A stretch of DNA of 64,000 bases from Talpa occidentalis. Lineage: Eukaryota > Chordata > Mammalia > Eulipotyphla > Talpidae. The stretch lies in the NCBI RefSeq assembly GCF_014898055.3, contig NW_023604861.1, positions 102,054,083-102,118,082 of the forward strand, read 5' to 3'. The notes under the pieces were generated by a model. The model was given only the letters and a program-made list of their open reading frames with translations. It made no database searches and was not told the origin of the DNA. Positions 12,201 through 23,812 of this stretch are shown one piece after another (within the stretch, counting starts at the first letter, position 1; every line of letters starts with the position of its first letter). Both the position numbers and the translations under genes were made by a program.

Positions 12201-12469
12201 GCTTTATTTACAGAGATAAATGTCCCCCGCTTCAGGGATTACTGAACTCACAGCCTTGAACTAGGCAGGCTACCTTGAGCCCTGATATAATAGCCTCTAG
12301 TCCAGTCCTTCTCTGATGGGCCACAGATTCTTCTTGGAACCCACTGGAAGACATCAGGTGACTCCCTATAAGGTACGTGTTGAGAAGTGTTGGATGATGT
12401 ACATTCCCATGTTATCTCCTTTAAGAACCAACATTAGAGCTTGAAATACCCAACTTAAATGTTGCCATC

Positions 12470-12927
12470 ATCACCTGGCAGTCTTTTTGGAGGGAATTTG
12501 ACAAAAATATACCAAAACCTTACATATCTTCAGTCTTTGGTTTTGCGATTCCAACTCTAAGAAATTATCTTAAAGAAATAACTAGACTCGGCAGTATTTA
12601 AAACAGTGACTGTTTAGAAACAACCCAACTATCCAACACTATCAGAGTGGTTAAATAAATTACATTCAGTCCATATAGCCATCAAAACTTAATTGTAACA
12701 GGGTATTCAGTGACGTGGAAATGAATTGAAAAGCAGCAGGTCGCCAAACAGCACAATTCTGAATACATTAAAATACACAGATACACACACACACCACACA
12801 CACACATTCTCTCACGAAAAAAGAGGAAATATATGAAATGTTAACGATTGTTGGTAAAGATTATAGATGGATTTGATTTTTTATTTTATATTCTATTTTA
12901 AATGAATATGTTAATAATCACAATATT
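12470..12927 (+). mobile_element. Old L1 3' end (L1ME-like), sense
   Basis: Contains AGAAACAACCCAACTATCCA and GGTTAAATAAATTACATTCA in the right order for an ancient L1 end, with a CA-rich microsatellite at 12781-12806. Ends where the RPL27A copy begins. Confidence 0.7.
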
Positions 12928-13406
12928 TAAAAAATAATTGTAGATTTAATGAATTTTCCTGCATGTGGCTTCAAATTACCAGTACATAATATCTCAATCT
13001 TCTCGGCTCTTCTGGGGGAGAATTTGGGCTTCGCAGTGACAGGTTGCTTTGGGAGGTTTCCCATCCCAAGAACTTTGTAGTGGTCTGATTGCACTACATC
13101 AATGATGGGAGCAGCTCCAGCTTTGTTTTTGGCAGCATTTACTTGTGTCTGCTCATTGAACAAGGTCTACAGTTTATCAAGGTTGACAGCTGGGCAGAAG
13201 CTCTAATTCCTCCTTAAGTGGTAATGCCTCATACCAACTTTCCCAAATTAACCTAGGTAATATTTGTCAAAGTTAATCCTGTGGTGATGCATGTCACCAA
13301 CTATTAATTACCCTGGCCTCCTGGGGGCTTCCGGTGCTTGCTTATGAGGCAGTGGCTGAGGTCACATGTCCCTGAAGTTCCAGTTCTGCCTCAGTCTGCA
13401 TGGCAT
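12928..13406 (-). pseudogene. RPL27A: RPL27A processed pseudogene
   Basis: Minus-strand, intronless copy of the whole ribosomal protein L27a reading frame. The ATG equivalent is at 13404-13406, the stop is at 12971-12973, and a short 3' UTR remnant runs to about 12928. Recognisable blocks are KHRKPPGGQG, the segment around [31 protein letters not shown] and [14 protein letters not shown] 2-bp deletion near codon 12 shifts the frame, and there are several stops, so it is dead. The poly(A) tail has decayed. It directly abuts an older L1 3' end on its left and a second retrocopy (EIF3H) on its right. Confidence 0.92.
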
Positions 13407-13459
13407 GTATCGGCTGAAATGAAAGACCTGTAATTTTTGCCTCTTGTCTGCCTGGGAGG

Positions 13460-13910
13460 ATGGCATCCCACAAGGAAGGCAGTGGCTCTGTGGTCACCTC
13501 TTCCAGTTCTACCACTGGTGTAGCAGGGAAAGCAAAGGCAAGGGGGTTCCGGAGAGTTGTCTGTGAGGCAAGTGCGGATAGATGGCTTGGCAGTATTAAA
13601 GATAACAAAACATTATCAAGAAGAAGGACAAGGAGCTAAGGGTGTTTCAATGAATGCTTTGGGGCCTTATTGTAGAAAATCATCTGGAAATCACCAACTG
13701 CTTTCCTTTCCTCCAGCTTGTGGATGCTGACTTTGATGAAGCCCAATGTCAGATGCAAGTGATGTGGAGTCTTCACCACATAAACACTGATCATCCCCAT
13801 GTGGGCTGGTACCAGTCCATATATTATGGTTCCCCTGGATTCTCAGGTCAGTTACCAGCATGCCACTGAGGAATCTGTTGTTCTTGTTTACAATCCCATA
13901 AAAACTGCCC
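13460..13910 (+). pseudogene. EIF3H: EIF3H processed pseudogene, 5' part only
   Basis: Plus-strand copy of the start of translation initiation factor eIF3 subunit h. It opens with ATG at 13460 coding MASHKEGSGSVVTSSSSTTG and continues through a HYQEEGQG block. After a frameshift come [25 protein letters not shown] and VGWYQS. It corresponds to about residues 1-150 of a protein of about 350, spliced across exon joints. It stops at 13910, just before a SINE, and the rest of the gene is not found beyond that SINE. Keeping the 5' end and losing the 3' end is the reverse of normal retrocopy truncation. Confidence 0.9.
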
Positions 13911-13929
13911 ATGGTGGGCGGGGGGGGGA

Positions 13930-14199
13930 GGTGCTCCCTGGTGGCACAAGGGGTTAAGATGCAGCCCATGAAGCTATCCACAGCCACTGCAGCACGAGTT
14001 AGTTCAATCCCCAGCCAGGGAGCTACCCACATGGCACAGCAGACCTCTCTGACTCGTCTGCTGCTCCCCTCAGCAGTGTATTTCAGTAGATCTGCCTGTT
14101 CTGCTCCCAACTGTCTCTAATGAATCCTCTCACTCCCCCGCCCCACCTCTGGCCTGTACCCCGGTTCTTATATGCACAAATAAATAAATCTTTAAAAAA
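13930..14199 (+). mobile_element. tRNA-derived SINE, type A
   Basis: Sense, diverged copy. The tail reads TGGCCTGTACCCCGGTTCTT then TAAATAAATCTTTAAAAAA. Preceded by a G-run at 13920-13928. No clear target duplication. It sits exactly where the EIF3H copy stops. Confidence 0.9.
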
Positions 14200-14919
14200 G
14201 GTTGAGGTCCTAGGGAAGCTAGAGCTGGTGGGCACCCTCTTCCCACCCGGTTGGTTCAGCCCTGTCCACAATCCTGTGCATTGAGTGGGGTGAAATGATA
14301 TTCTTTTGTATCTCAACAAAATTCTCATGAGAAAAACTGTTCCACTTTAACTTTTCTGACATAGAATTTCAGAGTAGCCACTTACCAGCTGCTGGGAGAA
14401 TAAATTCTAATTTCCTGACTTGTATGTAGTAAAGTTTCATTGTAGTGACACAGCTTTGCATTTAATTTCCTTAGCTTTTTAGACATGGACAAAGCATTCC
14501 TAACAAGAAAATGAATTAAAGGGACTAACTGCACAGTAATACACATGTTGATTTGAAGAGGTCACCACAATCTCATAATTTACTCATTAAAATAAATGCA
14601 ATCATGTAGCAGCTGAAATAAATGTTTTTGTTTCCAAAGGCATACAGTAGCAACATAATCATATTTAGAGAACATAAAGAAACTCAGGCTTGCTTTATCT
14701 GTGCCATATTACATATCCTTATTTATATTTTTATGCCAAGCAATTCTGTTAAACTTAGTAAAAATAGCAGTCTTTCAAAAATTAAATAAACATGCTTAAA
14801 CTTCAGTAAAAATGTATCTACTTTCAGCAGTGGTGGGAAAATCACAAAGGAGAATTCAAAGCTAATAAGACACTATTTTAAACATTTAGCTAATCCACAG
14901 TTAAGATATATAGACCTGT
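14200..14919. other. Intergenic stretch without recognised feature
   Basis: AT-rich DNA with no firm gene or repeat seen. Confidence 0.45.
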
Positions 14920-15245
14920 CTTGACTTCCAATGGGAAACATCTTGTTAAATCCATCATAAATTAAAAATATTAAGTTGAAATGTATTCAATACACCTTAC
15001 AAAAGTAACTAAGATGGACCCTTACTGAGCATGGTGGCTTAGACTAACCTACTTTAAATGTGCTCAGAACACTTACTACATTAGGTAATGGATGGACAAA
15101 ACCATCTAACAGAAGTCTACCTTATAATAAAGTGTTGACTATAATGAAGTGAAAAACAGAATGCCCTAATTCAAAATTCGAATTACTTTCAACTGAATGC
15201 ATATTATTTTTGTGCCACTGTAATGTTGAACAATTTTAAATTGAA
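14920..15245 (+). mobile_element. Tigger-like DNA transposon fossil
   Basis: Shares ordered blocks with a known non-autonomous mariner/Tigger-type repeat: AAGTTGAAATGTATTCAATA, AATGTGCTCAGAACACTTAC, TATAATAAAGTGTTGACTAT, GTGAAAAACAGAATG and CTGAATGCATATTA. A second copy in the same orientation lies at 24150-24590. Confidence 0.55.
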
Positions 15246-15279
15246 CCAGTATGGTGGCCTGTAGTCATACGGAAGAAAG

Positions 15280-15864
15280 GTGGACTCTTAGTGTCACCCG
15301 AGTCTTTGTAAAACGAGACTGTGGGGCCTCCCCGGTGGTGCAGTGGGTTGAGCGCAGCTCTGTGAAGCTGTCTATGGCCTCTGCAGCACAGGTTTGATTC
15401 CCGGCAGTCCAGAGAGATACCTATTGGCACGCAGACCTCTCCTGCTTTGCCCACTGCTCCCCTCAGCAGTGTTTTCAGTAGATCTGCCCGTTCTGCTTTC
15501 TGTTCTGACTCTGGTGAATCCTCTCACCCTCCCACACCTCTGGCCTATACCCCAGTTCTGGTATAAATAAATAAATCTTTAAAAAAATATTAAAAAAACG
15601 AGACTGTGACAGTATGCACACGAAGGGAACACCACATGTTCGGGCTCTGCAGCAGCAAGTTAAGGAACACCAAAGACTGGCAGCCATCAGAAGTTAGGGG
15701 AGGCAAGGAAGGCCTGAGCTCCCTACAGGTTTCAGAGGAAACATGGCCTACCAATACCTTGATTCCAGACTTCTGGCTTCAGAAGGGTCAGGCAGTACAC
15801 TTTAAGGGTTTAAGTCACCTAATGGCAGCAATTTGTTAAAGCAGCCCAAGCAAACTAATACAAC
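15280..15864 (+). mobile_element. MLT1 LTR split by a SINE
   Basis: The right half is clear: AAAGACTGGCAGCCATCAG, TTGATTCCAGACTTCTGGC, GCAATTTGTTAAAGCAGCCC and the end AAACTAATACAACTG. The left half before the SINE is short and diverged. Confidence 0.8.
15324..15594 (+). mobile_element. tRNA-derived SINE, type A
   Basis: Sense copy with a perfect 14-bp duplication AAAACGAGACTGTG (15310-15323 and 15595-15608), inserted into the MLT1. Confidence 0.95.
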
Positions 15865-16206
15865 TGCCTATATCATTTTATTTTAAAAATTGACTTTATA
15901 TTTTTATATCATAAGATAAGGCATGTTTTTGGAGGACATTTGAAGAACATGTTTTGAAAGAAGGGAAAAAATTAAGTCACTCAGTTTGTCAAACAAAAAT
16001 CTACTAAAATTTGATGTGTTTCTTCACAATTATTCCTACTGGTTTCAATATAGCTTAAGACCATAATTCAAACCAATTTTGTACAGTGATATTTTCAATT
16101 CACTTTATAATATGCATTTCAATATCATTACAAACTTTGGTAAACATTCTTCACATTTTTCAACACAAGCACTGTTTCCTGAGGTATTGAGCAACTCTAT
16201 TTTATT

Positions 16207-16500
16207 AATTTATTCATTCATTCATTCATTCATTCATTTATTTAAAGATTTATTTATTTATTTATACAAGCACTGGGTACAGTCAGAAGCGCGGGAGGGT
16301 GAGAGAATTCACCAGAGCCAGAGCCAAGAGCAGAGCAGGCAGACTGACAAAGTACACTGCTGAGGGGAGCAGCAGGCATGGCAGGAGAGGTCTGTCACGC
16401 CATGTGGGACCCTCGCCGGTGGCCGGGATTGAACTGGCGCTGCAGAGGCTGCAGGCAGCTTCGCAGCCCAGCGCTCAACCACTGCACCACTGGGGAGGCC
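16207..16500 (-). mobile_element. tRNA-derived SINE, type B, with ATTC-repeat tail
   Basis: Antisense copy flanked by CTATTTTATT (16197-16206 and 16501-16510). The tail side has grown an (ATTC)n microsatellite at about 16211-16241. Confidence 0.93.
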
Positions 16501-16510
16501 CTATTTTATT

Positions 16511-17639
16511 TTTTAATTCATGAAGAATCATTGTTTTACATCTTTGATAAAAATTTGACAATATAGGATTTTCCCCCTTAGGTCTGGTCACCATTGCTTT
16601 CCCATCCACGACTCCTATAGTCTTTTGCCATAGTCAGTTGCCCCTCATCCCCAATACCCTCCCAACTCCCCCAGCCTCACACCCCCATTCTCATTTCTTC
16701 TGCTCTTCCTCTGTCCCCCTCCCCTCTTGGATGCCTCAGATCTATGGTCAGTTTTCAAAGATGGACAACTCTATTCTATAGTTGTTCCATTGTCATTATT
16801 TCAGTCAGTTGTTTGGACTCTGTGGTATTAAAAATGTTTTGATTATCCCCTCTATGCTCTCTCTCCATATGCTATGTGATAAATGGGATGTAGGTTATTT
16901 AGTAAAAACAGACCATTAAATTGACCCTAATAGACTGGCTACACTTAAATAGACAGGAACGGGGACACAGCTCTTCCTCAGATCTGGGTAAGAGATTTAG
17001 TGTGAGAGTAAAGCATTTGATCATCACAAAGTAGCACTTAGTGAATGGTTGTTCCCCTGACACAAGGCTGGGTGATCTAACTACTGTGACAGTGTAGACT
17101 CTGGCAGAACTGAATCCAGGGTTCAGATTTCTTGGTTCCCAAAACTGCATCATTTCTACTTTTCTACTCAAGTTATCAAAAAAGGCCCAAAGTACTGCTC
17201 AGTTTTGAACTCAACATAAATATGTCTACTAGATAAGTGTGATCACAGAAATTTTGACTCTAAGTATACTTGAGTTTGTGATTTACAAAATTTGCTTAGC
17301 AGAAATCTTGTCTTAATTAACTATTACTCATATTTCTAACTTACAAAACATATAAAAGCAGAACTTGTGTGGTAGAAAGAAGAGAACTCAGCAAATCTGT
17401 TACCAATTTCCCAGACCTCCCTTGGAAATCCAGGGAGCCCCTGAACTATTTCCAGGGAACCCTAGGCATCCGAGAAACAAGCAAATTTATTAGCAAATCA
17501 ATTAAAACACATAATCTAGTTCTTCATCCATTCTGCTTATAGAATAGCCACACAGAAAGGGACTTTCTTAAGGTCTGATGTGTATAAAGAATAGTTGGGA
17601 AAAATAATTTCTCATTTTTTCCTGGGTGTGATTCATTTA
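16511..17639. other. Intergenic stretch, nothing firm
   Basis: A C-rich stretch at 16600-16740 may be an old L1 3' UTR read in reverse, but I cannot support a family. No gene seen. Confidence 0.35.
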
Positions 17640-17939
17640 CAGTAAGAAATAATATATATAGGTCTCTGCCTCCAATTCCTGACACAAGGCTACTAAAACT
17701 TTGTGATTTCCTAAGTCATAAGAATGCTTGAAGCATTTTTTGTTCTAATATTTGATTTTTGACCCAGGTTTCTAACTCAAGGCTCCTAAAACTCTACTCA
17801 GTTCCTGGGTGATTGGAGAGTCTTTTGTTCTAGTGAGGCACTTCTGGGTGGGCTCCTTGAGGAAGGCTTGTCAGCAGAAAGATCAAGTCATGCTTAGACT
17901 CTTTGAATTTCTACCACCCTCAATCCCCATCCCTATTTT

Positions 17940-18730
17940 ATTTTTTTTAACTTTATTTTATATATTTTTTGCATCATTTTTCATTTTTGCACAATATATG
18001 CATTTTCATTTTGGTTATATCCCCCATAAAATTCCCACCTCCCTTATTTTGACCCTAATCATTCCTCCCCTCCCCCTTCTCCCTGTAGTGTGTCTCTGGT
18101 TTGTAATTGCTTGTTGATTTTGATTTTTACTTTATTATAATTAGTCATTTTCCTGGTCTCTTATTTAGGTCTTCTAAATTCCTGCTATGAGTGAGACTAA
18201 TCTGGTATTTTTCTTTTTCTTTCTGGCTTATTTTGCTGAGCATGATGCCTTCCAGCTCCATCCATGTTGCTGTAAATGGCATGAGTTTATCTTTTTTGAT
18301 TGCTGTGTAATATTCCATTATGTATATGTACCAATGGATCTTCTTGATCCAGTCATCTATTTTTGGGCATTTGGGTTGTTTCCAAAGCTTAGCTATTGTA
18401 AACAGTGCTGCTATAAACATAGGGGTGCAGGTGCCCTTTTGAATTAATGTTTCTGTGTCCTTTGGGTAAATACCTAGGAGTGGAATTGCTGGATCATATG
18501 GAAGCTCCATCTTTAGCAGGTTGAGGAATCTCCACACAGCTCTCCATAGTGGCTGGACCATTTTGCACTCCCACCAGCAGTGCAGGAGAGTTCCTTTTTC
18601 TCCACGTCCTTGCCAACATTTGTTGTAGCTAGTTTTTTTTATTATGTACCATTTTCACTGGTGTACGATGGTATCTCATTGTAGTTTTGATTTGCATTTC
18701 CCTGATTACAAGTGATGCTGAACATTTTTT
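17940..18730 (-). mobile_element. 5'-truncated L1, antisense, keeping the ORF2 C-terminus
   Basis: Flanked by a perfect 15-bp duplication CCCCATCCCTATTTT (17925-17939 and 18731-18745). The minus strand at 18145-18561 still reads as an open 138-codon end of ORF2p, with [32 protein letters not shown] and YYTAIKKDKLMPF blocks. The rest is 3' UTR. Fairly young. Confidence 0.95.
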
Positions 18731-18845
18731 CCCCATCCCTATTTTCTTGAGGAGAAAGGCTGAAAATGCAGTTAACAACTGATCATGACTATGTGATAAA
18801 GCCTCCATAAAATCCCAATAGTATGGGGTCTGAAGAAATTCCAGA

Positions 18846-18913
18846 GCAGCGGGCAAGACAGGAGAAGTCTGCTGCGCCGTGTGGGTAGTTCCTGGCTGGC
18901 GGGGGGATCGAAT
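18846..18913 (-). mobile_element. Internal slice of SINE without head or tail
   Basis: CAGCGGGCAAGACAGGAGA through the GGGGGGATCGAA B-box region matches antisense SINE, but both the poly(A)-side end and the tRNA-head end are missing and the LTR resumes on each side. Confidence 0.75.
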
Positions 18914-19566
18914 TTATGAACACATCTACATGGGAAAGGTGATCTACTCAACTCCATGGGGACAGAAGTTCCTGTACTCTGGACCCTCTCAAACCTTTCC
19001 CTATATATCTCTCCATCTGATTGTTCATCTATAGCCATCATCATATCCTTTAACAAATTGGTAAATATAAGTAGATGATTCCTTAAGTCCTGTAAATTGT
19101 TCTAGCAAAGTAATTGAACCCTAAGGGGGTCATTGAAACCACCCATCAATAGCTGGTTGGTCAGAAGCACAAGGGATAGCTTGGGCTTGGCATGAAGTGT
19201 GTGTGTGTAGGGGAGTCATGAAGGACTGACCACATCCTTGTAGAATTTGTTGATGTTTGGGTAGATAGTATCAGAATTGCCTTAAATTTTAAGACAGCCA
19301 GGTCATATAGGGAATTGCTCAGTGCAGGGGAAAACCTCCACATGTTCAGTGACCTGAGATGTCAGAAATGTTTTATGTAAAGAGTTGAGGAGACTCAAAA
19401 AAAAAAAACCCCAAAAACACACACAAACATTAGGAAGAATTAATTGATCTCCCTCTTTGTGGAAAGAAAAAAACAGATTTTTCCATTTAAGCTAGGCTAT
19501 TGGTTCTCTCCTGAGTGATTACCTTGTTGCTAGTTCCTGGAACTTTCAAAATGAATGCTGCCATCA

Positions 19567-19833
19567 TTTTTTTAAAAAGATTTATTTATGCATACAAGAA
19601 CTGGGGTAGAGGCCAGAAGTGTGGGGGGTGAGAGGATTCACCAGAGACAGAGTGGGGAGCAGAACAGGCAGACGACTGAAACACACTGCTGAGAGGAGCA
19701 GCAGGCGAGACAGGAGAGGTCTGCTGCACCAATTGGGTTGCTCCCTGGCTGGCCGGGGATCGAACTTGTGCTGCAGTGACAGGTGATAGCTTCATAGTGC
19801 TGTGCTTAACCCCTTGCGGCACCAGGGAGGCCC
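19567..19833 (-). mobile_element. tRNA-derived SINE, type A
   Basis: Antisense near-full copy with GCATACAAGAACTGGGGTAG at the tail side and an ACCAGGGAGGCCC head end. Target duplication not evident. Confidence 0.92.
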
Positions 19834-21599
19834 AATGGTAGAGACTTTAATAATGTTCCAAATAAAATTTATTGTCTAACTCTTTGCTTCCCCCAATACT
19901 GTGCCACTCAACTCCCAACCAATCGCAAGGAGTTGTCTATAGCCAAGAATTAGGACAAGTCAAGTCAGTCATGGCTGGCATTTTGACCTGGTCCTGACTA
20001 CATATTTGGAAACTTGTTGTCCACTGAACATAGAGCGTAGATATGGACAAGAAGATTAAGAGGATAATGATGTTTATTCAAAAGGACAGAAAAGGTCTCA
20101 AATTTTATAATTCATAAATAGTTATAGTACATAGTTTATTGTTGGTATGTCAGCACTTAATCTTTTATTACAGGGAATATTTTAGAAGATTTTGAGAGTG
20201 GAGTCACTATAATTAACTGAGAACTGAAAATCAATAGGACTGGCCTGCTTGCAGTATCACTAATGGAGACTTGTGGTTCATTCATTTTTAAAGGGTAAAC
20301 TTGATTATAATTGAATCCTCTTCAATGGGAGTTCTGATGCATATTGGCCAGGATCTGATGCATCATATTCAAACTCATGATTGCATTTCAGTTGTGACAT
20401 ATTAAGTGGCTGAGCATAAGAGAGGCCCACTGGTTTGATCACTTTCTGAGACGTAGAAGCACAGGCTGAATCCACAAGTATGTGATAAAAAAGAAATACA
20501 CGTCTGATATTTCTTTTCTTTTTTTTTTAGTATTCTTATGATTTTTAAAAAATAAAACAAGCCTTCATTGATCACTTTATGCCACAATCTCTTACATGCT
20601 GACTTAATTTGAATCTTGTAGTTTTGTTTTTTTTAAGTCTGATATTTCTTTAACTAACAGGCTTATGTTTGCCTTTCCTTGCTAGAAACCCTATTTCCCC
20701 TCATCCAACCACCTATTAAACCCAGACATACCTAACAATTAATACCCCTGTCTACCTTCCCCCTGGTTTCTAAAGTTAGGGCTTTTTCTGATCTCATTTT
20801 CAAGGACCCTTGAAGATTTTCCAGGTAAGGGACTTTGCACAGGTGAATTCGATTTAAGCAATCCTGGTATATTAAATATAGAAATACAAGAAGGATAAGT
20901 TAAAGGACAATAACTCCATATATATTGAAATATCTTATATATTTCAAATAGGCCTTCTATAAATGTAAGCTCCCCTGCATTTACAATACTACTGTGTTTT
21001 TAAAACACATGTTAAAAAATCATTTTCAGGGTATATGTGAAATAAGGTTTATCTATACTTATTTTCTAGTTAGCTAGGCATAGCAAGTCCACCTGCCACA
21101 GTGACAACCTGCTCATCAACACATACTTGGTGGGCTCACCTTTATTGCATGTTTCCCTTTCTCTTCTTTCTTTGTGCCTTCTGGGTCAACTCCCAAATAC
21201 ACTAACTGCACCCAAATCCTTGTTACAGGGTTTGCTTTTAGGGCATCCAAGCTAAGGTAATTCTTCATCATAAAGCAATAACATCCATAGCACTGCCCCC
21301 AATTCCTGACAGCTAGGGTAGGATACCTGTTTTGCCTCTAGTCTTGCTTCTCCTTTTGTTGCTCTTTGACCTGCTTCTGGATCCCAACCCTATACTCCAA
21401 TAGTTGCTTCCTTTCAATTCAAATGATACATTAGTTGAAGATTCTGACTCTACCGATGCTCAAAATGACCTTTAAAGGGATGAACTTTGCTGCCACTAAC
21501 TTCCATTGTTTCATGTCAACTCTCTAAGTTGTTCATACTTTGGCTAAGATGTATGAGCAGTTATAGGACTCAGGTCAGGGTTATATAAGGCTACTTAAT
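19834..21599. other. Intergenic stretch without recognised gene
   Basis: No gene and no firm repeat. A T-run at 20518-20528 may be a decayed retroposon tail. Confidence 0.4.
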
Positions 21600-21760
21600 A
21601 CCCTAAGGGAAACCTTTTGATTTTTTCCATCCAATCCCCTAATCTCACATTTGAAAACTGACAGGCACAGAGGGTAAGTATTTGCTTAACACCATGTGTG
21701 TGAACTCAGATCTCTGATACCTAAATCTATGCTTTTACCTCTTCTGAACACATCCCACAA
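21600..21760 (-). mobile_element. MIR fossil
   Basis: Reverse-strand MIR pattern: CAGGCACAGAGGGTAAGTAT, then AACTCAGATCTCTGATACC. Confidence 0.6.
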
Positions 21761-22439
21761 TTATTTTCTTTGTTAGACTTCATTCCATTTGCTTACCACT
21801 ACTTCCACCACTTATCTCTAGTTGACCTATGACCTTGAACCCTTAACTTATGTTCATGCAGTGCAGTTTCACAGCTCTGCTGCTTTCCTTGTTCTGCCTT
21901 ACCTTTGTTTTTCTGAGTTTGAAAAGAGGGTTCTACCAATATTTTTGCAATAAAGAAAAAATTAGGAAATACATAATGTGCCTGGGTTTGTCAATATGGA
22001 CCTCTTGCATAATTAAGCTCCTCCTAGAATTTCTGTGACAGGGGATGAGGTAATTGCCAATCTAGTCCATTGTACCCTAAGTTGTATATTTTCATCTCAA
22101 GGTTTCCTGAGCTCATAAGCATCTCACCGGCCATCTGAGCTCTTAAAGCCAAGCCTAGGCTCTCTCTCCTTTGACTTGACTGGTTCTCTGGGTTCTATTT
22201 TTAACTCACATGTCGCTTTTTCCTCAGTTTTATCTCCTGGTCTGACCTAACCTGTCTAGCGTTGTCTCTTAGCTTTCTCTGAATTAAGAACTCTGGTCCT
22301 ATGTGACCAGTCTTATTCTTTCAACTTTTTATTTTTTTTGTCCAAGCAAGCTATTTTTTCCTCTAGCCTAAGATGCCAAATTGGCCTTATTTTCCAACCT
22401 ATTGTCTTGAATATTGTCTTTTTGGGTGGGTTTATTTTG
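21761..22439. other. Intergenic stretch without recognised feature
   Basis: Nothing supported. Confidence 0.4.
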
Positions 22440-22515
22440 GGTTCTCAAATAGACCCTTGAGGACAAGGACCATGACTTTTAGTCTTCCTCCTGGCATCAT
22501 GTATTGCCTAACACT
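22440..22515 (+). mobile_element. L2/MIR-type 3' end fossil
   Basis: GAGGACAAGGACCATGACTT followed by GCCTAACACTTGC, the usual order at these ancient ends. Confidence 0.45.
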
Positions 22516-22872
22516 TGCTATGGCCTGAATGTTTGATACTTCCCCTCCCCACATTACTATGTTGAAACCATAATCCCTAGTATTTGGAGATGGAGCATCT
22601 AAGGAAATAACTGCAGTTAAATTTAGAAGGTCATAAGGTCCCTGATCAAATAGGTGTCCTTATAAGACACACCAGAATTTGCGCTCTGCTTATTAGCATA
22701 AGGCAAGCCCACCTGATTACATAGTGAGATAGTGGGTCTGCAAGAAGAGTTCTCACCAGAAACCAAATCAACTAACTAGAACCTTGATCTTGAATTTCTA
22801 CCTTCTAAAACTGTGAGAAAATATTTCCCCCACCCCACATTGTCTATGGTATGCTGCTTGGCAAATGAATAC
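22516..22872 (+). mobile_element. MLT1 LTR (MaLR), full
   Basis: Begins TGCTATGGCCTGAATGTTTG, has GTCCTTATAAGACACACC and CACCAGAAACCAAATC, and ends after TTCTAAAACTGTGAGAAAA. Sense copy. Confidence 0.88.
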
Positions 22873-23322
22873 ATGACTGTTTATTGAGAACATGCCCTCT
22901 ATCTTCAGGACTAGAACAGAGTTGCAAGGTGGGCAAGTATATGCTGCTTTTGCTGAAAAGTTAACTAATTTCGTATAGATTCCCAGACCAAACTTTCTTC
23001 TGCCACACCCATTTAGCAACTTGCATCCTCTCCTCTGTTTATGATAGTTCTGACCATGTGTGAAGGCTCTGAACCACAAGCAATGTTTTCCACTTTGTCT
23101 ATACTGTTTTTGGCATCCTATCAGATGCCAGGTCTTCAAAGAGTCTACTGACTCTATACTTCTATCGCTCCTCTTTCCAGTCCTCATTAAGCTCCCCTGG
23201 GCTCTGATGGCTACTTAACTATTCTTCTTACCCCCAGTTTTCATCCAAAATCCAGAGAGGAAATGGAGACTCAGGAGACTCAGGTCCATCTGTATACATA
23301 AGTCACAAAACTTTATTTTACC
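22873..23322. other. Intergenic stretch
   Basis: A 129-codon minus-strand frame (22798-23187) overlaps this stretch and the MLT1 end. It looks like chance. Confidence 0.4.
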
Positions 23323-23661
23323 TTTTTTTTTAAGATTTACTTTTTTTAACTTTTTTTTTAAGATTTTACTTTTTTTTAAGATTTTTTAATCTTAAGATTT
23401 AAGATTTTTTATTTATTTATGCATACAAGAACTGCGGGGGTGGGGAGGGGTGAGAGGATTCACCAGAGACAGAGTGGGGAGCAGAACAGGCAGATCTACT
23501 GAAATGACACTGCTGAGGGGAGCAGCAGGCGAGACAGGAGATGTCTGTTGTGCCATGTGGGTCAGCTCCCTGGCCAGGTTGGGCACTTATGCCCAACGAA
23601 CTCATACTGCAGAGGCTGGCAACAGCTTGAGACTTTAATCCCTGTGCTACAAGGGAGGCCC
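23323..23661 (-). mobile_element. tRNA-derived SINE, type A, with expanded tail
   Basis: Antisense copy. Its tail side holds several tandem variants of a TTTTTTTTAAGATTTTACT unit (23323-23406), an unusual duplication of the SINE end. Confidence 0.9.
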
Positions 23662-23699
23662 GTCACTTCTTTAAACGTTGGTTTTTCTGAACAAGTACG

Positions 23700-23812
23700 A
23701 TGGGAAAAGGAAGACAACTTACAATTTGGGGTTAATGTGCAGAATAAAGAGAGAATACATGTAAAGGATTTAGTACATTGCCTGGACCCAATTGGTGCTA
23801 TCTATAATAACA
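23700..23812 (+). mobile_element. MIR fossil, 3' part
   Basis: Block AATACATGTAAAGGATTTAG then ACATTGCCTGGACCC is the MIR end pattern. Confidence 0.6.

Larger units (their letters stand above)
17640..19375 (+). mobile_element. LTR-type endogenous retroviral repeat, split by L1
   Basis: A long non-coding repeat I recognise as an old LTR family but cannot name. It has two related blocks (AAGGCTACTAAAACT near 17690 and AAGGCTCCTAAAACT near 17780), then CTCCATAAAATCCCAATAG, the leader-like GGGTAGATAGTATCAGAATTG and the end GGGAATTGCTCAGTGCAGGGG. No gag, pol or env frames are present. An L1 interrupts it at 17940-18730 and a SINE slice lies at 18846-18913. Confidence 0.6.

Noticed and set aside
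16211..16241. CRISPR-like or functional tandem array
   Set aside because: It is an (ATTC)n microsatellite in a SINE tail.
22798..23187. Minus-strand frame of 129 codons
   Set aside because: Partly overlaps an MLT1 end. No recognisable domain, and it appears to be chance.
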